Below, in pieces: positions 15,588 through 24,367 of a DNA stretch of 64,000 bases. The translations under genes were made by a program, and so were the position numbers. The stretch covers positions 186,001 through 250,000 of the forward strand of contig JAIETP010000010.1 of assembly GCA_019744975.1 (NCBI GenBank). Reading direction: 5' to 3'. Position 1 is the stretch's first letter. Every line of letters starts with the position of its first letter. This stretch comes from Burkholderiales bacterium. GTDB taxonomy: Bacteria > Pseudomonadota > Gammaproteobacteria > Burkholderiales > SG8-41. Under the pieces are notes generated by a model that worked only from the letters and a program-made list of their open reading frames with translations, searched no databases and had not been told where the DNA came from.

Positions 15588-16127
15588 TTAAGCCCTGCCG
15601 TGCCCGCCGTACCGATCACCCTTTCCACCATTTGCACCGTGTTTGCCACCACGGCTTGCGAACACCTTGTCAGCAATTTGCCGCTGTTCGGGTGACAACG
15701 CCGCGTAGAGCGGTTTCTGCACGGTGAGGCGTTCACCGATACGCGTCGATGCCGCCGCCATGAAAGCCTGCCTGCGCTCGAGACGCTCAATCGCGGTCAG
15801 GTGCTTGTGTTCGGTGTTGGCCGCCATTTTTTCGCGGTGCGACTGGATTCGCGCATCGGCTTCCTTCGCCTGCCTGCGCATCACGCCGGCGTAGGCATCC
15901 CATTGCGTTTGCTGCGCATCGGTGATTTTCAGCGCGGTCTTGATGTAGGCCAGGCGCGCTTCAACGCGTTCGCCGGGCAGGCTGAACGCCTGTTTGCCAT
16001 GATGGAAACGTTTCGCGTGCTGGCCCTGCGAGGCGCCGGGTGACGGGTTGGCGGTTTGCGCCATGGTCATCGGCACGGCAGTGGCAAATCCGGCGGCAAT
16101 CAATGCACTCATCATTAATTTGTTCAT
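15588..16127 (-). CDS. Spy/CpxP-like periplasmic protein with LTxxQ motifs
   Basis: 179 residues. The signal peptide is MNKLMMSALIAAGFATAVPM, ending TMAQ. It is helical, with two LTxxQ-like motifs: LKITDAQQTQW (residues about 68-78) and LYAALSPEQRQIAD (about 138-151), the signature of Spy/CpxP stress chaperones. The His-rich segment after the signal (GQHAKRFHHGKQ) and Gly/His tail (GGKHGANGGKGDRYGGHG) suggest metal binding. ATG 16127 follows GGAG. Likely an envelope chaperone or metal-stress protein; the neighbouring small secreted proteins fit an envelope-stress cluster. Confidence 0.82.
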   Translation of the reverse strand: MNKLMMSALIAAGFATAVPMTMAQTANPSPGASQGQHAKRFHHGKQAFSLPGERVEARLAYIKTALKITDAQQTQWDAYAGVMRRQAKEADARIQSHREKMAANTEHKHLTAIERLERRQAFMAAASTRIGERLTVQKPLYAALSPEQRQIADKVFASRGGKHGANGGKGDRYGGHGRA

Positions 16128-16345
16128 CACTATCTCCGGGAGGGTTTAACAATTTGCTGTCCGCCCGACATGGGAGGCAGTGTTCATGAGAGTGGGGGTG
16201 GGCGGGCTCGTTCTGCGTGATGGTGTAAGTAATCGTTACAAACGTAACGCCCCGCTGCGATGCGGCGCACGCGGCGCCGGATGGTGGCGGGGATGTTTAT
16301 AATCCAGTCTCCGCTCACGACCACCCCGGACCAGCGCCGGCCCCC

Positions 16346-16684
16346 ATGGACACCCTGAAGCCCAGCCCCAAGACACAGATCGACGCCCTGCTGCTCAAAC
16401 TCCCCGGCGTCAGCGCAAGGAAAATCAACGGCCTGGATGCCTACTTCGTCAGCGACAAGATGTTTGCCTGCATCAACGGCAGCGGTGTCGGCGTGCGCCT
16501 GTCCTCCGCCATGGCGACCGAAGTGCATTTTTCCCGGGACAACATCAGTCCGTTTCAGCCCGGTGGCATCGCGGCGACACGGGAATGGATACAGATCGAC
16601 CGTCCCGATCCGACCGAATACGTGAAAGACCTTGACCTGTTCCAGGCTGCGCTGGAATTTGTGAAAACCAGCCGTTCACGCTAG
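16346..16684 (+). CDS. TfoX N-terminal-domain-like protein
   Basis: 112 residues. The order LLLKLPGVSARKINGLDAYFV - KMFACINGSGVGVRLSS - WIQIDRPDP matches the small TfoX-N/YjbR-like fold of short DNA-binding or competence-regulator relatives. TfoX itself has a second domain that is absent here. The start ATG 16346 lacks a strong ribosome site. It is followed 25 bp later by the TerB-like gene and may be co-transcribed. Function unassigned. Confidence 0.6.
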   Translation: MDTLKPSPKTQIDALLLKLPGVSARKINGLDAYFVSDKMFACINGSGVGVRLSSAMATEVHFSRDNISPFQPGGIAATREWIQIDRPDPTEYVKDLDLFQAALEFVKTSRSR

Positions 16685-16709
16685 GGCCTGTTCCGCTGAC
16701 TGCCTGCAC

Positions 16710-17156
16710 ATGTTCAAATCCCTGAAGCGCCTGTTTGATGAAGCGGGCCATGATGCCGCCATGCCCGGCTTTGAACGCCGTCATCTACAACTCGCGGTGG
16801 CGACACTGCTGCATGAATCCACGCGGGTTGACCTTGAATCACAGGCCGCGGAATATGCGACGGCGGAACACGCGTTAGCTGATCTTTTTGGCCTGGATGC
16901 CGCCGCATGCACGGCGCTGCTCGGGGAATCACGTGACAAGGGCGGGCTGACCTCCTATTTTGCGCAGGTCGCGGTGATCAAGCGCGATTTTTCGATGGAG
17001 CAGCGGGTGGCGCTGATCGAACATCTGTGGCGTATCGCCTATGCCCACGGACGACTCGATCCTTATGAGGATCATTTTGTGCGCAAGATTGCGCACCTGC
17101 TGTATGTACCCAACACCCAGACCATGCTCGCGCGTTCGCGGGCGCAGCAACCATAA
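16710..17156 (+). CDS. TerB-family protein
   Basis: 148 residues, all helical. The pattern RRHLQLAVATLLHESTRVD (residues about 25-43) and VALIEHLWRIAYAHGRLDPYEDHFVRKIAHLLYV (about 101-134) is typical of the TerB tellurite-resistance-like fold, including the acidic DPYEDHF metal-site segment. Stand-alone TerB proteins are common in proteobacteria and need not confer tellurite resistance; no other ter genes are here. Confidence 0.8.
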   Translation: MFKSLKRLFDEAGHDAAMPGFERRHLQLAVATLLHESTRVDLESQAAEYATAEHALADLFGLDAAACTALLGESRDKGGLTSYFAQVAVIKRDFSMEQRVALIEHLWRIAYAHGRLDPYEDHFVRKIAHLLYVPNTQTMLARSRAQQP

Positions 17157-17200
17157 ACCCGGATACGGCAGTCACCGGGCTTGGTGGAGAGGGAGTTATA

Positions 17201-17230
17201 TAAGTATTTGTTTTTATTGATTTTTATGGA
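17201..17230 (+). repeat. Dispersed AT-rich repeat, copy 2
   Basis: TAAGTATTTGTTTTTATTGA then TTTTTATGGA. It shares the first 18 bases with copy 1 and lies between the TerB gene and the convergent Bug gene. Confidence 0.65.
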
Positions 17231-17239
17231 GCGGCGGTC

Positions 17240-18205
17240 TCAGCCGGCCCTGAGATTGCGCTCTTTGACGACCTTGCGGTACTTGCCGATCTCGCTGCGG
17301 ATCAGTCCGGTGAAGGCTTCGGGTGTCATCAGCTGCACCTCGGCGCCTTCGCCGGCCATGCGGCTGCGCATGTCCTCCGCCGACAGGATGGCATTGATCT
17401 CGGTATTGAGCCGGCCGATGATCGCCGCGGGCACCTTCGCCGGCGCCAGCACACCCCACCACTGCCCCGCCTCGTAACCCGGAACACCGGCTTCCGCGAC
17501 AGTCGGCAACTCGGGCACAAAGGATGATCGTTTCGCGCTGGTCACCGCGATTACGCGCAGGCGTTTGTTCTGCATCTGCGGGCGCACCGACGGCAGGCTG
17601 ATGAACATCATCGGCACTTCACCCGAAACCACTGCGGTCACCGCGGGCGCGGCACTCTTGAACGGCACGTGGACAATATCGATGCCGGTATTCGCGGCGA
17701 AAACTTCCGCGGCAAAATGGATGATGCTGCCGGTGCCGGCGGAACCGTAATTGAGCTGGCCCGGCTTTGATTTGGCCAGCGCGATCAATTCCCGGATGTT
17801 TTTCACCGGCACCGAGGGATGCAGCACCACGACCAGCGGTCCCGATCCGACCATCGACACGCCGGTCAGGTCGTTCACCGGATCAAAGGGCAGCTTGGGC
17901 TGGATCGCAGCGCTGCTGCAGAACGTCGCCGTCGGCAGCATGATGGTATAACCGTCGGGCGCGGATTTTGCGACCAGGTCGGCGCCGATCATCTGGCCGG
18001 CGCCGACACGGTTGTCCACCACCACGGCCTGACCCATGCGTGCGCGCATCTGCTCGCCGATGATGCGGGCAAGGACGTCGGGAGAGCCGCCGGCCGCCAC
18101 CGGTACCACGATGCGGATGGTGCGGACGGGATATTCCTGGCCGTACGCCGGCGCAAGCAGTCCGGCCAGAACCAGTGCTGCAACAGCCTTGATGCGCAAG
18201 CCCAT
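17240..18205 (-). CDS. Bug/TctC-family periplasmic substrate-binding protein
   Basis: 321 residues. The signal peptide ends PAYGQ. Bug motifs are RTIRIVVPVAAGGSPDVLAR, VVDNRVGAGQMIGADL, SAPDGYTIM, and YGSAGTGSIIHFAAEVF at the carboxylate-binding loop. GAGGAG precedes ATG 18205. It lies downstream of the DUF3500 and M32 genes on the same strand, so it could be the last gene of that operon; 69 bp separate it from DUF3500. Confidence 0.92.
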   Translation of the reverse strand: MGLRIKAVAALVLAGLLAPAYGQEYPVRTIRIVVPVAAGGSPDVLARIIGEQMRARMGQAVVVDNRVGAGQMIGADLVAKSAPDGYTIMLPTATFCSSAAIQPKLPFDPVNDLTGVSMVGSGPLVVVLHPSVPVKNIRELIALAKSKPGQLNYGSAGTGSIIHFAAEVFAANTGIDIVHVPFKSAAPAVTAVVSGEVPMMFISLPSVRPQMQNKRLRVIAVTSAKRSSFVPELPTVAEAGVPGYEAGQWWGVLAPAKVPAAIIGRLNTEINAILSAEDMRSRMAGEGAEVQLMTPEAFTGLIRSEIGKYRKVVKERNLRAG

Positions 18206-18274
18206 GATGATCTCCTCGCTGGTTATCGGTGCAGTTTTGATTGTTTTTGCCGCGCCGTGCAGTTTACCGGCCGC

Positions 18275-19447
18275 TCAGTGTTTGTGTTTCTGGTGGTGCT
18301 GCCGCAGCAGATCCCTGCCGTAGTCGTTGCCATTGGGTGTGCGCACCATGGTGTGGATGTGGTTGCGCGTGGGCGTATTTGACCGGGCCAGTGCAATCGG
18401 CCGCTGATGGTCGAATTCGATCAGGATCACCGGGCTCTGGATGCGGTAATAAAACACGCCGTCCGCGTCAGTGCCGCCGATCCAGCCGAAGCGGGTTTGA
18501 TCCAGGTGTTTGCGCACTTCCGCCATCCTGACCCGCGCGTGCCCCTCCTTCATGTTGCGCACATACTCTTCAATGACCCCGAGCAGTTGCGCCTGTTGCG
18601 CGGCATTCAGTTCGGCGGCGCGGATGCCGGCGTAATCGAGCACCAGATTGTCCTTGTACGCTGCGCTCAGCAGGTCTTCGCCGGCCTTGTCCTTGCGGAT
18701 GCGAGCGGCGGCCTGCTGCGAAGGATCAAGCGCCTTCATCAACGCGAGGCCCTTGTCCTGCTCCGCCTGGAGGATTTCGGTACCCTTGAATTTTCCACTC
18801 TCGGCCCTGACCGGTTCGGAGCCCATGAACACCGGCGTCATCACCACCTGATCACCGAGCACGAAATAATTGATGATCACGTGGTGGCCGTCGAGCTGCC
18901 AGCCCCAGGGCTGGGTCGCGGACGGTTCGCCCATGACGGTGATCCAGTAGAACCATTCGCTGTACTCCTCGAAATTCCCGGTCAGTTCGCCGAGAGTACC
19001 GTTGAGATTCATCACGTCGCGGGTCTGCTTCAGGCCCTTGGCACTGAGGCTCTCTTGCATCAGCTCCAGCGCAAGCCGGCGCTGCTGTTCCGACATTTCG
19101 AAAAACCCCATGCCCTGGCGCGTCGCGAAGTGGCGGTTGTCCCAGCGCCGCCATTCATCATCAGCCACGGGAAACAGGGTCTTTTTGCGCTGCGCATCGT
19201 TCAGACTCGCCACAAATGCGGCAGCAGCCTTGCGTACCGGCTCGGTGGTAACGCCGGTCTGCGCCAGCGCGAACAACCCCGGAACGACCTTGCCGTCGGT
19301 GGTAACCCCTTTGAAGGGCTCCGCCCACAGGCTGGCGCTGACGTCGCGCAATTTCACCGGCGCGCGGAAAACATCGGGCGCGGCCACGGCGATGGCGGTG
19401 ACCAGCAGTGTCATGGTGATCATCACGCCGGCAAGTTTGCGGTTCAT
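18275..19447 (-). CDS. DUF3500-family exported protein
   Basis: 390 residues with a signal peptide ([16 protein letters not shown]). The segments [58 protein letters not shown] and a C-terminal HDQRP-type region ([31 protein letters not shown]) match the DUF3500 family. Clustered His and Asp suggest a metal site, but no activity is established for the family. It starts 6 nt after the M32 gene stop, so the two are translationally close. Confidence 0.78.
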   Translation of the reverse strand: MNRKLAGVMITMTLLVTAIAVAAPDVFRAPVKLRDVSASLWAEPFKGVTTDGKVVPGLFALAQTGVTTEPVRKAAAAFVASLNDAQRKKTLFPVADDEWRRWDNRHFATRQGMGFFEMSEQQRRLALELMQESLSAKGLKQTRDVMNLNGTLGELTGNFEEYSEWFYWITVMGEPSATQPWGWQLDGHHVIINYFVLGDQVVMTPVFMGSEPVRAESGKFKGTEILQAEQDKGLALMKALDPSQQAAARIRKDKAGEDLLSAAYKDNLVLDYAGIRAAELNAAQQAQLLGVIEEYVRNMKEGHARVRMAEVRKHLDQTRFGWIGGTDADGVFYYRIQSPVILIEFDHQRPIALARSNTPTRNHIHTMVRTPNGNDYGRDLLRQHHQKHKH

Positions 19448-19453
19448 TTTGGA

Positions 19454-20972
19454 TTACCCGTAATAACGCGTTTCGAGATGGTTGCGGAAATACTGCGGGT
19501 TCAGCGCTTCCCCGCTGGCCCGCCGCACCAGTTCCGGGGTTTCCAGCAGGCTGGCCTGTGACCAGATATGGGCACCCATCCAGGCAAACACCGGCTTGAG
19601 ATCCCCCGCAGCAATACCTGCGTCAAGATCCGGCGTCGCACGGCGCATCGCGGCGAACCATTGCGCGGCGTACATCGCACCCAGTGTGTAGCTGGGGAAA
19701 TAACCAAAGGCGCCTTCGGTCCAGTGCACGTCCTGCAGGCAACCGTCCCTGTAGTTGCCGCGGGTGTCGAGGCCGAGCAGGCTCTGCATTTTTTCATCCC
19801 ACAGCGCGGGAATGTCATCGGGCTCGATATCACCCTCGACCAGCGCGCGTTCGATGTCATAACGCAGGATCACGTGCGCCGGATAGGTCACCTCGTCGGC
19901 ATCGACGCGGATGAAACCCCGTTTCACGCGTGTCCACAGCCGATGGAGATTGTCCGGATCAAATGCCGGCTGGTCGCCAAAGTGCTTTTTCAGCAGCGGC
20001 GCCAGCAGGCCGACAAAGGCGCGGCTGCGCGCGAGCTGCATTTCAAAGGACAGGCTCTGGCTTTCGTGCACGCCGTAGGAGCGCGGTGCCGACCGGCTGG
20101 CCCAGCCAGTCGCGCGGCAGATTCTGTTCGTAACGCGCATGTCCGGTTTCGTGGATGGTACCGAGCAGGCTGCGCGCAAAATCGTCATCGCTGTAACGCG
20201 TGGTCAGGCGCACGTCTTCGGGTACGCCGCCGCTGAACGGGTGTGCGCTTTCGTCGAGCCGCCCCGCGGTGAAATCAAAACCCAGCATTGCCATGACCTT
20301 CTGGTTCAGCGCGCGCTGCGCGGCCACCGGGAACGGACCCCGCGGCGCAATGACCTGCTCATTTTCCTGCCTGGCCTGTGCACGGGTGATCAGATCCGGC
20401 AGCCAGGTTTTGACATCGCCAAAAATACGGTCAATGTCCGCCGCGCGCACGCCCGGCTCAAAACGGTCCATCAGCGCGTCATAACGCGAGAGCCCCGTGT
20501 CATCCGCCAGCAACTGCGCCTCCTCGCGCGCGAGCTTCACCACTTCACGGAAATTTTCAAGGAAGCCTTTCCAGTCGTTGGCCGCGCGCTGGCTGCGCCA
20601 GGCGTGTTCACACCGGGCGCCGGCGAGGGTTTTGGCTTCGACCAGCGATTCCGGCAAGGCATTGGCGTCGCGCCAGTCGCGGCGGATTTCGCGCAGGTTG
20701 GCGCGGGCGAGTTCGTCGAGCGGTTCCTGCTCCGCGGCCTTCAGCCAATCAGCGAGCTTCGGATCGGTGCGCGTGCGATGGATCAGTGTAGAGAGTTCCG
20801 CTTCCGCCGCGGCGCGCGCCTCGTTGCCCTTCGGCGGCATCATCGCGTTGCGGTCCCAGCCGACGATGGCCGAGAGATGATGGTAACGGTGGAGCCGGGC
20901 GTAAACGCGGGTCAACTCGGTGTAACACGGAGTGGAACGGGGTGTGGATGCGGAGGACATGCTGGTTTCCAT
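19454..20972 (-). pseudogene. M32 (Taq) carboxypeptidase with an internal frameshift
   Basis: Two overlapping reading frames together cover a whole M32 metallocarboxypeptidase of about 506 codons, the usual family length. The N-terminal part runs from 20972 and contains the zinc motif HETGH (in TIHETGHARYEQNLP). The C-terminal part resumes with SYGVHESQSLSFE, which carries the conserved HESQS glutamate ligand. Between them the sequence ACCGCGCTCCTAC is two bases short of the ACC-GCG-CGC-TCC-TAC expected, as if one CG of a CGCG run were lost, near 20085-20095. This is either a real frameshift that kills the enzyme or a sequencing error in a GC run. Everything else in the gene looks intact. Confidence 0.8.
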
Positions 20973-21369
20973 TCTAGACCGGCCATGAGCGCCGCCAAAA
21001 TCCGGCCGGACACCGGGGCTGCTGCCGGATTGAATTGCTGTCGACCCAGATCAAAGCTTACGGCGTATCGCCTTGATTTAATGAGGTTGAGAGAATGAAG
21101 TTGAGAAAATGAAGTGGAGAGAAAAGGTGCGCATAGGTCGCAGCGCTTTGAGACTGCCCGGACCGCCGTATTTTACGCGGTGCTGTCAAAGTGCCGGTCG
21201 AATGAGAGCCTGGATCGCGCTCCCCCATGCCACTGGAATTGAATATCATGTGGGCCGATGTTTCGGCGCTGCGCGGTTTTTTGGAAGACTGGTATTCAGA
21301 GGCCCCCCTTGAATCCATCCGGCAGCCGGGATTGCAGTGGTAACAGCCTCAAAGAGGAGAAATAAAATA
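20973..21369. other. 397-bp intergenic region
   Basis: This is the spacer between the divergent M32 and Bug genes. It holds a 14-bp tandem repeat at 21086-21127 and no convincing promoter hexamers. An 86-codon frame on the minus strand (21058-21318) runs through the repeat and has no ribosome site, so I do not call it. Confidence 0.5.
21086..21127. repeat. Three imperfect 14-bp tandem repeats
   Basis: GTTGAGAGAATGAA, GTTGAGAAAATGAA and a degenerate third copy, purine-rich on the plus strand. Confidence 0.65.
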
Positions 21370-22347
21370 ATGAATAAAATCAAATACTTAAATTTATTTT
21401 TTGCAGTGGCCGCAAGCACAATGCCTGCTGTGCCGGCACTGGCGCAGACCTTTCCCGCCAAATCGATCCGGCTGATCCTGCCCTATCCGCCCGGCGGCGG
21501 CAGCGACACCATCGCGCGGCCGTTTGTGCGCAAGATGTCGGAGAACATCGGTCATCAGGTCATTGTCGATAACCGCGGTGGCGCAGGCGGCAACATCGGC
21601 ATGGAAGCTGCGGCACGGGCAGCGCCTGACGGTTACACCGTGGTGATGGGCCTGACCGCGCAACTTGCGGTGAACCCCGCGCTCTTCCCGAAGATTCCCT
21701 ACGACCCGATCCGGGATTTCGAACCCATCATGATGCTGGCCAATGGCGGTTATCTGCTCGTCGCCCATCCCTCGCTGCCGGCAAAAACGGTCGCTGACCT
21801 GATCGCCATCGCCAGGAAGCGCCCGGGCGAACTGCTTTATGCCTCTTCAGGCAACGGTTCGGGCGGCCATCTGGCCAGCGAACTGTTTAACGGCATGGCC
21901 GGCATCCGCACCACCCACGTGCCATACAAGGGCGGCGGCCAGGCCATGGTCGACACCATCGCCGGCCAGACACAACTGTTGTTTACGCCGCCGATCTCTT
22001 CGGTGGGGCATGTCGAATCAGGCCGCCTGCGCGCCATTGCAGTCAGCACCACCAAACGCATCAGCAGCATGCCGAATCTGCCCACCATCGCCGAATCCGG
22101 TGTGCCGGGTTACGACTCGGGCGTCTGGTACGCCATGCTCGCGCCCAAGGGCACGCCGCAGAACATCATTGCCCGTCTGAACGAGGAATTTCGCAAGGTG
22201 CTCGCCGACCCCGGCATCCGCGGCTTCCTGACCAAATCCGGCGTCGAGCCGGACGGCGGCACGCCGGAAGAACTCGGCAAATACATGCGCAGCGAACTCG
22301 CCAAGTGGGCGAAGGTCGTCAAAGCCGCCAACATCACGGTGGATTGA
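21370..22347 (+). CDS. Bug/TctC-family periplasmic substrate-binding protein
   Basis: 325 residues. The signal peptide is MNKIKYLNLFFAVAASTMPA, ending ALAQ. Hallmarks are IRLILPYPPGGGSDTIARPF, VDNRGGAGGNIGMEAAARAAPDGYT, and YASSGNGSGGHLASELFN. ATG 21370 has AGAGGAG about 10 bases upstream, preferred over the frame start at 21337. No membrane partners are adjacent. The stop is 25 bp from the convergent MazG-like gene. Confidence 0.93.
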   Translation: MNKIKYLNLFFAVAASTMPAVPALAQTFPAKSIRLILPYPPGGGSDTIARPFVRKMSENIGHQVIVDNRGGAGGNIGMEAAARAAPDGYTVVMGLTAQLAVNPALFPKIPYDPIRDFEPIMMLANGGYLLVAHPSLPAKTVADLIAIARKRPGELLYASSGNGSGGHLASELFNGMAGIRTTHVPYKGGGQAMVDTIAGQTQLLFTPPISSVGHVESGRLRAIAVSTTKRISSMPNLPTIAESGVPGYDSGVWYAMLAPKGTPQNIIARLNEEFRKVLADPGIRGFLTKSGVEPDGGTPEELGKYMRSELAKWAKVVKAANITVD

Positions 22348-22371
22348 GCATGGCGGACGCCGGCCCGATGA

Positions 22372-22791
22372 TCAGGGACGTTCCAGCAGCGCCTTGATCT
22401 TCGGTTCCGGCTTCCAGTAACCGGGGCCCTTGAGGAACTTGCCGTTGGCGTCGTAAATCGGTTTGCCGTCGGCGCCGAGTTTGCTCTCGTTGCTGTCCAT
22501 GATGATGTCCAGCACCTCCTCCAGCGGCAGGCCGTATTTCAGCGCCTCCGACCGGCAATAGACGATCACGTCGCCGAGCAGGTCGGCCACCGCGACCAGG
22601 ATTTCGGTTTGCGGCGCACCCTGCTGCGCCATTTCGACGATCTGGTCGATCTCATGTACTTCATCCATCAATGTGGCCTTGAATTTGGTCAGCCGGCCGA
22701 TAACGTCTTCGGGCAGCACCGGGCGGTCATTGGCGGGCAGTTTGTACATCGCGTTCATCGCGGCGATGCGTGTTGCAAAGGATTTGTTCAT
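22372..22791 (-). CDS. MazG/HisE-like NTP pyrophosphohydrolase
   Basis: 139 residues, all-alpha NTP-PPase type. The first helix pair carries FKATLMDEVHEIDQIVE (the E-E-x-x-E-like metal motif) and the second VAVADLLGDVIVYCRSEA (the E/D-x-x-D motif). The tail (NESKLGADGKPIYDANGKFLKGPGYWKPEP) is characteristic of phage- and betaproteobacterial-type relatives. It probably hydrolyses nucleoside triphosphates in nucleotide-pool cleaning. It is 100 bp downstream of yajD on the same strand. Confidence 0.75.
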   Translation of the reverse strand: MNKSFATRIAAMNAMYKLPANDRPVLPEDVIGRLTKFKATLMDEVHEIDQIVEMAQQGAPQTEILVAVADLLGDVIVYCRSEALKYGLPLEEVLDIIMDSNESKLGADGKPIYDANGKFLKGPGYWKPEPKIKALLERP

Positions 22792-22891
22792 GGATGCTCT
22801 TGCTTGGGTGTGAAGGTGGATGTATGTCTGCGACTGATCGCAGGGAAGCGTTCATCCGGACTGGTTTCCCGGGATCAGGTGGGAATTTGCA

Positions 22892-23254
22892 TCATTTGCG
22901 CGGCGGCGTCTTCCCCTCCAGCCTGGCCTTGAGGTCGGCAAAAGGATTAAACGTCGCCGCCGGCAGGTCGGTTCGTGCATCACTGCGCCCCGCCGCATCC
23001 TTGATTTTGGAATGTTCATGCTCGTGGCAGTAGGTGCAGAGCAACTCCCAATTGCTGCCGTCCGGCGGATTGTCGTCGTGGTTGCCGTTTTTGTGATGGA
23101 CTTCGAGCAGTTGCAGGTTGCTGTTGGTGAACGTGCGCGCACAGCGGCCACAGACCCAGGGATACAGTTTCAGCGCCTGCGCCCGGTAACCCGTCGCGCG
23201 CTGGTCGGCGGCGCGCCGGGCATCGAGGATGACTTTGTCCAGCCGGTCGGCCAT
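22892..23254 (-). CDS. yajD: YajD-type HNH nuclease
   Basis: 120 residues, the length of the YajD family. The zinc pairs CGRCARTF and CTYCHEHEH flank the HNH core (LEVHHKNGNHDDNPPDGSNWELLC). The role of YajD is not established; the HNH fold suggests a DNA nick or cut activity. The first 32 codons lie inside the left 244-bp repeat, and a copy of just those codons is found again at 58299-58396. Confidence 0.9.
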   Translation of the reverse strand: MADRLDKVILDARRAADQRATGYRAQALKLYPWVCGRCARTFTNSNLQLLEVHHKNGNHDDNPPDGSNWELLCTYCHEHEHSKIKDAAGRSDARTDLPAATFNPFADLKARLEGKTPPRK

Positions 23255-23400
23255 GGGCGCCCCGTTTTAAATGTCAGGACATCAGGACTGCACCGCCCTG
23301 ACGGCAACGCGTTCCCCCGCGCCCGGCAGGTAAACCGGATGGTATTCAGAGCGGTTCGGCTGGCCGGCAGCCACGTGCATGACCATGTTCGCGAGGTCGA
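23157..23400. repeat. Left 244-bp direct repeat flanking the island
   Basis: Matches 58299-58542 with a constant offset of 35142 and five substitutions by my count (first at 23219 g versus 58361 c). It contains the first 32 codons of yajD, the yajD-C45 spacer and the last 39 codons of the C45 acyltransferase gene. Homology stops abruptly after GCGAGGTCGA at 23400. Confidence 0.93.
23282..23400 (-). pseudogene. C-terminal fragment of the C45-family acyltransferase gene
   Basis: The last 39 codons and stop of the gene at 58424-59545, ending YLPGAGERVAVRAVQS, with no upstream part. It is a by-product of the island insertion and lies next to the intact yajD. Confidence 0.88.
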
Positions 23401-23412
23401 GAGAGAGCGCAT

Positions 23413-24336
23413 GGGGTCAGGTCTTTCATTATCGTATCTTTCCCACCTGCTCAGTCTCGTAATTCGTCACCAATCGGCTCACGGTTGTGTAATGCACCCC
23501 GAAATGATTCGCGATCGCAGCCATCGTGTGGTGGCCTGACAAATAGGCCAGGGCGATCGCTGTGTTCCGCGGATAGGCCTTAGCATACTCGGACAATTCC
23601 CGCGTCAGCGCACGGCGTTGCGCACGAGGGATTTCCGTGAGTGTGGGTTTTTTGTCCACCAGTGCCTGCATTTTTTTGATGAACGCTTCAGTGCCTAGAT
23701 AGACCTGCCCTTGTAACTGGCTCCAGATACTGGGCAGCTTCGTGCCTTCGTGCACAAAAGTCACGTATTTGGCGATGGCGCGAGCGCGCTGCGCGGAAAA
23801 CTGCGACAGCACAAAATCCACCTGCAGCCAGTCGGGTCGGTCGGCCTGGCCGCAGGTGGCGAGGTAGCTGCTCCAGGGCCACTGCTCCAGCCGCCGCACC
23901 ATCTTGGCGCGCAAGGGATTGAGCACCACGTAACGGGCCAACTCCAGCAGGTAGCTGTCCTTGTCCACCAGAATGGCCTTGAATCGCCCTTGGAACACAT
24001 GCCCGACACGGCCATGACTGCGGTTGAAGCGCTGAGTGTAAACACCGTTCAACTGCCGCATGCCCTCGGAAAGATTGGCCTCCGGTGTTTCGACCACCAC
24101 ATGGTAGTGGTTGGTCATCTGGCAATAGGCATGGCAAACCCAGTTGAAGCGTCGGCAGACCGCCGCCAATACCTCCTGCCAGGCCAGGCGATCTTCGTCC
24201 GAGCGATAGATGTCCTCGCGCCCGTCGCCGCGAGAAGTGACGTGATACAGCGCGCCGGCAAGTTCGAGTCTCAGGGGTCTGGCCATAACAACACAGATCG
24301 TAGCAGCTAAAATGTGATAATGAAAGACCTGACCCC
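23413..24336 (-). mobile_element. RAYT-type insertion element with 21-bp perfect terminal inverted repeats
   Basis: GGGGTCAGGTCTTTCATTAT begins at 23413 and its exact reverse complement ends at 24336, 21 bp each. Between them is a single Y1 transposase gene. The element ends the third YD-repeat cassette, whose sequence resumes at about 24366. Confidence 0.75.
23429..24286 (-). CDS. REP-associated tyrosine (Y1/RAYT) transposase
   Basis: 285 residues. The core is MARPLRLELAGALYHVTSRG, the HxH metal pair is in CQMTNHYHVVVE (residues about 62-66), and the catalytic tyrosine is in LLELARYVVLNPLRA, near residue 120. These are the hallmarks of the TnpA-REP/IS200-like HUH single-strand transposases. 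The C-terminal third has a helix-turn-helix-like region (MAAIANHFGVHYTTVSRLVTNYE), common in the longer RAYT group. ATG 24286 is preferred; upstream in-frame sequence belongs to the element end. It acts on DNA hairpins and probably moves or copies this element. Confidence 0.9.
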   Translation of the reverse strand: MARPLRLELAGALYHVTSRGDGREDIYRSDEDRLAWQEVLAAVCRRFNWVCHAYCQMTNHYHVVVETPEANLSEGMRQLNGVYTQRFNRSHGRVGHVFQGRFKAILVDKDSYLLELARYVVLNPLRAKMVRRLEQWPWSSYLATCGQADRPDWLQVDFVLSQFSAQRARAIAKYVTFVHEGTKLPSIWSQLQGQVYLGTEAFIKKMQALVDKKPTLTEIPRAQRRALTRELSEYAKAYPRNTAIALAYLSGHHTMAAIANHFGVHYTTVSRLVTNYETEQVGKIR

Positions 24337-24367
24337 TTTGTGCTTGTTTGACCCCTTTGTGCTTGTT
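24331..24367. repeat. Tandem 18-19 bp repeat beside the RAYT element
   Basis: GACCCCTTTGTGCTTGTT occurs twice in tandem, the first copy overlapping the element's terminal repeat. It may be a target-site or end duplication. Confidence 0.6.

Noticed and set aside
21058-21318. 86-codon minus-strand frame in the 397-bp intergenic region
   Set aside because: It covers the tandem repeat, has no ribosome site and shows no recognisable pattern.
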